From an uncultured Terriglobus sp. (GTDB lineage: Bacteria > Acidobacteriota > Terriglobia > Terriglobales > Acidobacteriaceae): DNA of 20,752 bases. The notes under the pieces were generated by a model. The model was not told where the DNA came from. It searched no databases and saw only the letters and a list, made by a program, of their open reading frames with translations. The stretch spans positions 287 through 21,038 of the forward strand of contig CALMRM010000120.1 in NCBI GenBank assembly GCA_937871605.1, read 5' to 3'. The position numbers were made by a program, and so were the translations under genes. Numbering within the stretch: the first letter of the stretch is position 1; each line of letters opens with the position of its first letter. Below, piece by piece: positions 15,510 to 20,752 of this stretch.

Positions 15510-15954
15510 GAGTGCTCCCCTGCCCTTCCTCAGCAAATAATCGAAGCTTCTTCGACGCGGGTATGTTCACGATGAACTGAAGCGATTGCTGCTCTTGGCC
15601 GTTTGGGTGCTGCTCTCTCCAAAGTACTCGCAGGAATTCCGGCCAGTCGTCCTGCACGTAGAGCGTACGGGTGACTTTCGCATGGCACCCCAGACAGAGC
15701 GTCAGCATCTTCCCCGGATCGCTATTTCCAGGCTCACGGTGGTGAACCGCGACCGACCGCTTTCCTCGCTTCGTTGTCATGCAGCCAGGTACGCGGCAGC
15801 GAAAGTCGTCCCGCTTCAACACTTCCTCACGGTGACCACCGAAGTACTCCTCATCCTGCCGCTTGAGGGTGTAGCACGTTGCACAAACCCCTTTTGCCAG
15901 GACCTTCGCGTTTCCGCACGGACAATGCATCACAGTCTGCCGAGGCTTTGTCAT
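15502..15954 (-). CDS. HNH endonuclease-like protein
   Basis: A 150-residue protein with many zinc-ligand-like residues. The N-terminus has C-P-C (11, 13) and CATC (24, 27), which could form a small zinc ribbon. The HNH core follows: Cys53 and Cys58, then HHREPGN with His71/His72 and Asn77, then CLGCH with Cys87, Cys90 and His91. This is the usual His-Asn-His arrangement with a structural zinc site. Such proteins nick or cut DNA in homing, restriction or phage contexts; which applies is not shown. The ATG lies one base after the recombinase stop, with GGAGG inside the end of that gene, and its own end overlaps the membrane-protein gene. The three genes are thus one tightly coupled operon. Confidence 0.8.
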   Translation of the reverse strand: MTKPRQTVMHCPCGNAKVLAKGVCATCYTLKRQDEEYFGGHREEVLKRDDFRCRVPGCMTTKRGKRSVAVHHREPGNSDPGKMLTLCLGCHAKVTRTLYVQDDWPEFLRVLWREQHPNGQEQQSLQFIVNIPASKKLRLFAEEGQGSTHE

Positions 15955-15955
15955 C

Positions 15956-16579
15956 TCAGGCCTCCGCTTTTGTTCTGTACCGATGCAGCGTCATGCGAGA
16001 GATTCCAAACTCTCGCGCAACCACTGAGGGCTTTTCGCCGGCTGCCAGCTTGGCAACGAGTGTTGTAACAACGTCTGCGCTCAGCGTTGCCGGCCTTCCC
16101 TTGTAGACACCCCGACGCTTCGCCAACGTGATTCCCTCTCGCTGGCGTTCACGGATCAACTGCCGTTCAAACTCCGCGATGGCACCCATGACGCTTAGAA
16201 GCAGGTTCGCCATCGGCGAGTCATCCCCGGTGAAGACCAGGTTCTCTTTGCGGAACTCAACACGGACGCCTCGCTCAGTAAGACCGAATACTAGCTTTCG
16301 CAGATCGTCCAGGTTACGGCCGAGCCGATCCATCGAATGGCACACCACCGTGTCCCCCTCACGAACAAAGGAAAGCAGAGCGGTGAGCTGCGGCCGCTTT
16401 GTGTCCTTGCCGGAGACGTGGTCGGTGAACCGTCGATCCAGCTCCACGCCTTCCAACTGTCGGTCCTCTCGCTGGTCGAGTGTGCTGACGCGGATGTACC
16501 CGACGCTCTGCCCCTTGTGGGGCTTCGCAGCACTTTTCGTAACACTTGGCTCTTTAACCCGCTTCACTTCCCGTATCAT
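15956..16579 (-). CDS. Serine recombinase (resolvase/invertase family)
   Basis: A 207-residue small serine recombinase. Catalytic Ser32 is in GYIRVSTLDQ. SMDRLGRNLDDL carries the conserved Arg residues, GAIAEFERQLIRERQREGI forms the long dimer helix, and the C-terminus has a helix-turn-helix (VVAREFGISRMTLHRY, about 186-201). Proteins of this size act as resolvases or DNA invertases at short paired sites. About 25 residues precede the catalytic domain, and the ATG at 16579 lacks a clear Shine-Dalgarno, so a slightly later start is possible. It leads an operon with HNH and membrane-protein genes. Inverted GATACG/CGTATC sequences upstream may be its binding site. No transposase or inverted-repeat-bounded element was recognised. 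Confidence 0.88.
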   Translation of the reverse strand: MIREVKRVKEPSVTKSAAKPHKGQSVGYIRVSTLDQREDRQLEGVELDRRFTDHVSGKDTKRPQLTALLSFVREGDTVVCHSMDRLGRNLDDLRKLVFGLTERGVRVEFRKENLVFTGDDSPMANLLLSVMGAIAEFERQLIRERQREGITLAKRRGVYKGRPATLSADVVTTLVAKLAAGEKPSVVAREFGISRMTLHRYRTKAEA

Positions 16580-16633
16580 AAGGCAGAAAGCAATCTAAGC
16601 GATACGTATTTTCGAAGAAGCTGTTACGTATCG
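16572..16633. promoter_or_regulatory. GATACG/CGTATC repeats, possible recombinase site or operator
   Basis: CGATACGTA at 16600-16608 and its perfect inverse TACGTATCG at 16625-16633 are 16 bases apart. A third CGTATC is at 16572-16577, overlapping the recombinase start. The dyad lies between the divergent recombinase and restriction-modification-like genes. Small serine recombinases bind paired inverted half-sites of about 12 bases near their own gene, so this fits a res or crossover site or an autoregulatory operator. Binding is not shown. Confidence 0.4.
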
Positions 16634-16655
16634 TTTGGGTATACCTCAGCAGGAC

Positions 16656-16699
16656 ATCTGCTCCAAAGCAGATCGAGCCTCATAGAAGCTTCATGAAGC
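16656..16699. promoter_or_regulatory. Hairpin plus 12-bp palindrome before the restriction-modification-like gene
   Basis: ATCTGCT CCAA AGCAGAT (16656-16673) is a perfect 7-bp hairpin. GCTTCATGAAGC (16688-16699) is a perfect palindrome ending 14 bases before the start codon. Palindromes at this place can be operators controlling restriction-modification expression or leader structures. No controller-protein gene is visible nearby. Confidence 0.35.
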
Positions 16700-16713
16700 G
16701 AGACTTTCGATAG

Positions 16714-19700
16714 ATGAGCACGTTGTTGATCTCTAACTATGTTGTTGAGCTTGAACGGCTGATGCGATTCGGCGGTGACAAGAAGGAGACTAGTCTGCGC
16801 CGAGCTTTCGCCAACCTTCTGGCCGCATACTGCGAGCCACACGATCTTGCGCTAGTCGATGAGCTGGAGTACATCACTCGCTCAGGCACTAGGGTGGTTC
16901 CGGACGGAACGCTAAAGGATGCGCTCCGACTCACCCACGGCTACTGGGAAGCTAAAGATGACGAGGATGATCTAGACGCTGAGATTGCGAAGAAGTTCGC
17001 AAAGGGATATCCCTCCGACAACATCCTTTTTGAGGACAAGGCTACAGCTGTTCTCTTCCAGAACGGTGCCGAAGTAGCCCGTTCCAACATGCTTGACGCC
17101 GAGGCGCTGGATCGACTTCTGCACCGCTTCATAACGTATGAGCGGCCCGAACTCCGCACGTTTCGTAGAGCGATAGCACAATTTAATGTCGATTTGCCCT
17201 CCATTCTCGACGCGCTTCGCGCTCTTCTTGACCGACAGACGGCAAAAGGCTCCGCACTCGAACAAGGGCTAAAGCACTTCCTCGCTGTATGCCAAAAACA
17301 CATCAATCCTGATCTACAGATCACTGACGTGCGGGAAATGCTGATTCAGCACATTTTGACTGAAGACATCTTCTACACAATCTTCAACGATACGCAGTTC
17401 CACCGTGAAAACAACATCGCAAGAGAGCTACAGAAGCTCGCGGACACATTCTTTGTAGGATCCGTCAAGAAGAGCACCCTGCGAGGCCTCGAGAGCTACT
17501 ACGGGGCAATCAAGCAAAGCGCAGCAGCCATCGCTAACCACCACGAGAAGCAGCAGTTCCTAAAAGCGATATATGCGAACTTCTACAAGGTTTACAACCC
17601 AAATGCCGCTGACCGCCTAGGGGTCGTCTACACCCCAGGCGAAATAGTCCGGTTCATGATCCAGGGTTGCGATCACCTTCTGCATGAACATTTTAGGAAG
17701 CTGCTTTCCAGCACTGGAGTCGAAATCCTCGACCCAGCCGCAGGCACAGGTACCTACATTACAGATCTGACCGAGCACTTCAGCAGCAACAAGAAACAGC
17801 TTGCCTACAAGTATGCTAACGAGCTTCAGTGCAACGAGGTTGGGATTCTTCCGTACTATATAGCCAACCTAAACATCGAGTTCACGTATGCCCAAGCCAT
17901 GGGCGAGTATGCGGAATTCCTCACATCTGCTTCGCCGACACGCTGGACAATCTAGGTTTTACGCAGACTCATTCTGGAGCACAAGAAGGTCTGGACTTTG
18001 GAATCAGCATAGAGAACACTGAGAGAGTACGACGCCAGAACGCGAAGAAAATCAGTGTAGTGATTGGGAATCCCCCGTACAACACCAATCAGCTCAACGA
18101 AAATGACAACAACAAGAACCGACCATACCCCGCCATCGACAAGCGGATCAAGCAGACCTACATCAAAGCCAGTGCGGCTCATAAAACGAAGTTGTACGAC
18201 ATGTACACCCGCTTCTTCAGATGGGCAAGTGATCGTCTGGAGCACGATGGCATCGTCGCCTTCATTACGAACCGTAGCTTCATTGAGACTCGCACTTATG
18301 ACGGGTTCCGCAAAGTTGTAGCGCAGGAGTTTGCGGATATTTACGTCGTAGACCTTGGCGGTGACGTACGAGCTAACACTCAGCTTTCTGGCACTACTCA
18401 CAATGTCTTCGGCATTCAAACTGGAGTAGCAATCAGCTTTCTTGTCAAGAAGAAGACCAGAGAAGGCTGTCGCATTTGGTACCACCGTAGGCCTGAGTTC
18501 GAGAGAGCTAAAGACAAGCTCGCCTTCCTGGAGAACACACGTCTCACTGACGTCGAGTTCGAGCACGTCGTTCCAGATGCACGCTCCAACTGGGTAGATG
18601 TGGAAGAGACCGGCTATAGCAATTTGCTGCCCCTTGTATTGCCCAAACTGAGTGGTCGGAAGCACTCGACTGACGTGCACGCTCTCTTCACAACGTTTTC
18701 TCAAGGGCCAGTCTCCAATCGTGACGACTGGGTGTTTGCTTGGGACAAGGCTTTGCTTACGCAAAAGGTTAAGGCATACATCGATCTCTTCAATGAGAAA
18801 GAAAGTAGCTTAGAAAGACCGCTGTCCAAAGACTGGCAGAAGCAGCTAGGAAACGCCATCAAGTGGACACAGGACGCAAGAGCTTACATAAAACGCGGAG
18901 AACGACTGAGCTTCGATAAAACTGCCATAGTCGAGACGCTCTACAGGCCCTACGTCAAAAAGTTCTACTACTACTCCAAGTGGCTGAACTGGTCGCTATA
19001 CCGATTTCCGCAAATGTTTGCTGTCACCAAGAGGGCCGGGATGACTAGGAACAGGGTGATGGCATTCTCTGGTCCCGCTTCGAACAAGCCCTTCCAAACT
19101 CTCGCGTCAGACACGGTAGCGGGCTTGCATCTCTTGGAGAATACGGTTTATGTATCTGAGTTCACTTACGTTGGTGACAAGCGTCTCGACAACATCACCG
19201 ATTGGGGCTTAGCCCAGTTCAAGGCGCAATACCCGAAACAGCAGAACGAGATTAGCAAGACGTCGATCTTCTACTACGTCTATGCGGTTTTTCATGATCC
19301 TGGATTTAGAGAAGATTTCAAGATCGACCTTCGGCGGGAGCTCCCACGAATACCTTTCAAGAAGGACTTCGTCCGGTGGGCGCGCGCGGGTGAAAAGCTA
19401 ATGAGCCTACATATCGGCTTTGAAGGATCTGAACGTTGTCCGTTGACGAGAACCGACACTAATCCTAGACAGGTGAAGCCCATCCTGAAAGCTGTGCCTG
19501 GAACCGGAAGCATAAAAGTAGACTCGGCCACTACTCTCTCAGGGATACCAATGGTGGCCTGGAACTACAAACTCGGGAATCGAAGCGCCATCGAGTGGGT
19601 GTTGAATCAATATCAGTACAAGGCCCCTAGAGACCCTGCGGTCGCGAAGCTCTTCAAACGAGCTACTTTCGCCCTGCAGAAAGAGAATGTCATTGAGCTT

Positions 19701-19766
19701 CTCGAAAAGGTCTGTACTGTGAGCGTGAAGACCCAAGAGATTCTGGCGTCCCTGTCCGACCAGTAG
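16714..19766 (+). pseudogene. Single-chain restriction-modification-like enzyme (type ISP-like, no helicase), split by a frameshift
   Basis: Two overlapping reading frames form one protein of about 1,017 residues. Frame one runs from ATG 16714 to stop 17955. It has a PD-(D/E)xK-like nuclease pattern (PDG 63-65, EAK 79-81), a helical linker, and the N6-adenine methyltransferase motifs GVVYTPGEIVRFM (304-316) and DPAAGTGTY (340-348). Sense shifts at 17918-17920, where GAATTCCTC appears to lack one C; the second frame continues as PHICFADTLDN, then NPPYNT (about 453-458 in the joined protein) and a long C-terminal region likely to hold target recognition, to 19766. Motifs I and IV lie on opposite sides of the break, so neither half should methylate alone. 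The order resembles type ISP enzymes, but the helicase is absent. No strong Shine-Dalgarno precedes the ATG. Confidence 0.75.
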
Positions 19767-19772
19767 GAGCTC

Positions 19773-19804
19773 CTTGCAGCGATGGGACGTTGGTTGGCTG
19801 CAAG
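19773..19804. terminator. Possible hairpin between convergent genes
   Basis: CTTGCAGC at 19773-19780 pairs perfectly with GCTGCAAG at 19797-19804 around a 16-base loop, seven bases after the restriction-modification-like stop. No T-tract follows. It lies in the 65-base gap to the convergent nuclease-like gene. Confidence 0.3.
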
Positions 19805-19831
19805 AGCAGCCCTAGCCGGCACTCCTCCTCA

Positions 19832-20530
19832 CTAGACCCAGAGATGCCAAACCGAAATGATGCCGGGCAGGTGCTGCGGTTGCTGACGTTGAGGATAGGT
19901 AAACGGTCGCTGGTGATTCGAAATTGAAACCTGCAAGGAGGTTCCCGCAACGGCCGTTGGCAGAGCCTGTACTGAGTACAAGCTGGAAGGCTTATTCAGG
20001 TCATCCGCCAAGAAGGGAGTCAGTGTTCCCATGATTGTGGATTCATCTCGTACATAAGCGATCATCATGCCTTCACGCCTGCCCCACGCGTAGTCACCCG
20101 AAACGAACCGCTGGATACCGTTGTCGGCGTACAGACGGATCGTTTTGCCTCTAGTGTGATCGACGATCTTGGCCTCGACAAGCAGCGGAAAGCGATCGCG
20201 ATTTGAGAGAGCCAAGGCTATGTCAGGCCTTTTCTCAAGATGAGAACCGTCGAAGCTGATCGACTCGCTTCCGCGGGAGACCGACAATACTAATTGTCCC
20301 CAAAATACGTCCTCTTCTAAAAGAGTGAGAAGGCGTGCCTGCAACAGGGCCGTTATTTCGGCTTCGGTGCCGGACATCACGATCTGCAAATGCCGGGTTC
20401 GGATCTCGGTGTATGCACGTGCCAGCGTTTCCGCGATGACTAAGAGATGGCTCTGCTGGGCTGGCGGTAAAGGCAGCTGGAGGTTTCGAGTCAACTCCGC
20501 TATTTGATCAGGACGTGGGTGGATGGGCAT
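19832..20530 (-). CDS. PD-(D/E)xK nuclease-like protein of unknown function
   Basis: A 232-residue protein not assigned to a named family. A nuclease-like core is visible: Glu57 in a helix (SGTEAEITALL), PDIAL with Asp103, then LLVEAKIVD with Glu119 and Lys121, in the order and spacing of PD-(D/E)xK enzymes. YADNGIQRFVSGDYAWG and MMIAYV follow, probably a helix and strand completing the fold. The N-terminal 50 residues are helical and the last 50 polar. The ATG at 20530 lies four bases after the stop of the upstream gene; a TTG at 20548 would overlap it. The coupling suggests the two products work together, as in two-gene restriction or anti-phage modules, but no methyltransferase partner is visible on this strand within the window. 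Confidence 0.65.
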   Translation of the reverse strand: MPIHPRPDQIAELTRNLQLPLPPAQQSHLLVIAETLARAYTEIRTRHLQIVMSGTEAEITALLQARLLTLLEEDVFWGQLVLSVSRGSESISFDGSHLEKRPDIALALSNRDRFPLLVEAKIVDHTRGKTIRLYADNGIQRFVSGDYAWGRREGMMIAYVRDESTIMGTLTPFLADDLNKPSSLYSVQALPTAVAGTSLQVSISNHQRPFTYPQRQQPQHLPGIISVWHLWV

Positions 20531-20534
20531 TAGG

Positions 20535-20752
20535 TCACAGATCCCCAAGCCCCTGCAGAAAGGAAAGATGCGACCAGATGATCCTTTGAGCCAGCAATCT
20601 CGCCTGAGTGGAACTCCAGTAGCGCTTCTGCCCCAACTTGCCGATCAAGAGCGCGTCCGGGCCAACTCGGAAGAAGACTTCAGTGGCGGCTGTTTCATCT
20701 GCCGCTTGCAAGAGCGATTCCCATTCCGTCGAGGTGACCGCCGATCTCTTCT
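20535..20752 (-). CDS. Unrecognised protein, C-terminal 71 residues only
   Basis: A reading frame open from the window edge to TGA at 20535-20537, giving KRSAVTSTEWESLLQAADE at the edge, then EVFFRVGPDALLIGKLGQKRY, and ending in WSHLSFLQGLGDL. The composition is protein-like and the stop is four bases before the ATG of the nuclease-like gene, so this is probably the upstream gene of a coupled pair. No motif is recognisable in the visible part. Its start and most of its length may lie outside the window. Confidence 0.55.
   Translation of the reverse strand, partial: KRSAVTSTEWESLLQAADETAATEVFFRVGPDALLIGKLGQKRYWSSTQARLLAQRIIWSHLSFLQGLGDL

Noticed and set aside
17952..18764. 270-codon open frame on the minus strand inside the methyltransferase region
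   Set aside because: It lies opposite NPPYNT and the C-terminal region of the methyltransferase, which are clear in the plus frame. Its own translation matches nothing recognisable.
14774..20752. Insertion sequence or integrase-bounded island
   Set aside because: No transposase, tyrosine integrase, terminal inverted repeats or tRNA target was found; the only recombinase is the small serine enzyme, so borders cannot be called.

Overview
The window reads as a chromosomal segment of a GC-rich soil-type bacterium. Its gene content (paoABC-type aldehyde oxidoreductase, GH15-like glycoside hydrolase, catalase-like haem proteins, a secreted HSL-family esterase, PAS-type histidine kinases) would fit Acidobacteriaceae such as Granulicella, Terriglobus or Edaphobacter. 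That assignment is an inference from gene content and codon style; there is no rRNA or marker gene here to prove it. No tRNA, rRNA or CRISPR array was seen.

Left part (1-12,100), metabolism and detoxification. A leftward operon encodes a three-subunit molybdenum hydroxylase of the PaoABC type: 2Fe-2S subunit, FAD/4Fe-4S subunit, then the start of the molybdopterin subunit, with 4-base ATGA overlaps between successive genes. A rightward cluster follows: small secreted protein, catalase-like haem protein, ABM-domain monooxygenase, Cif-like epoxide hydrolase and a DUF1440-like membrane protein that carries an apparent +1 frameshift. A perfect 13-bp hairpin separates it from a convergent second catalase-like gene. 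Next, all leftward, are a GH15 gene whose conserved N-terminus lies upstream of any standard start codon, and an operon of zinc alcohol dehydrogenase and SDR ending in a convincing terminator. A secreted HSL-type esterase runs rightward and ends at another perfect hairpin.

Middle (12,244-14,773), signalling. Two divergent histidine kinases with similar kinase cores lie back to back. One has no sensor domain, the other has two PAS-like regions, and neither has an adjacent response regulator.

Right part (14,940-20,752), accessory or defence-like DNA. A leftward, translationally coupled triplet encodes a serine recombinase, an HNH nuclease-like protein and a two-helix membrane protein. Its upstream region contains GATACG/CGTATC inverted repeats and other palindromes. 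The same region serves a divergent gene for a single-chain restriction-modification-like enzyme: an N-terminal PD-(D/E)xK-like site, then methyltransferase motifs GVVYTP, DPAAGTG and NPPY, resembling type ISP enzymes without a helicase. A 1-base deletion splits it between motif I and motif IV. A convergent pair follows: a second PD-(D/E)xK-like nuclease and, just upstream of it, an unrecognised protein that runs off the window. Two unrelated nuclease genes, a methyltransferase, a recombinase and an HNH protein within 6 kb make this the region most worth a second look.
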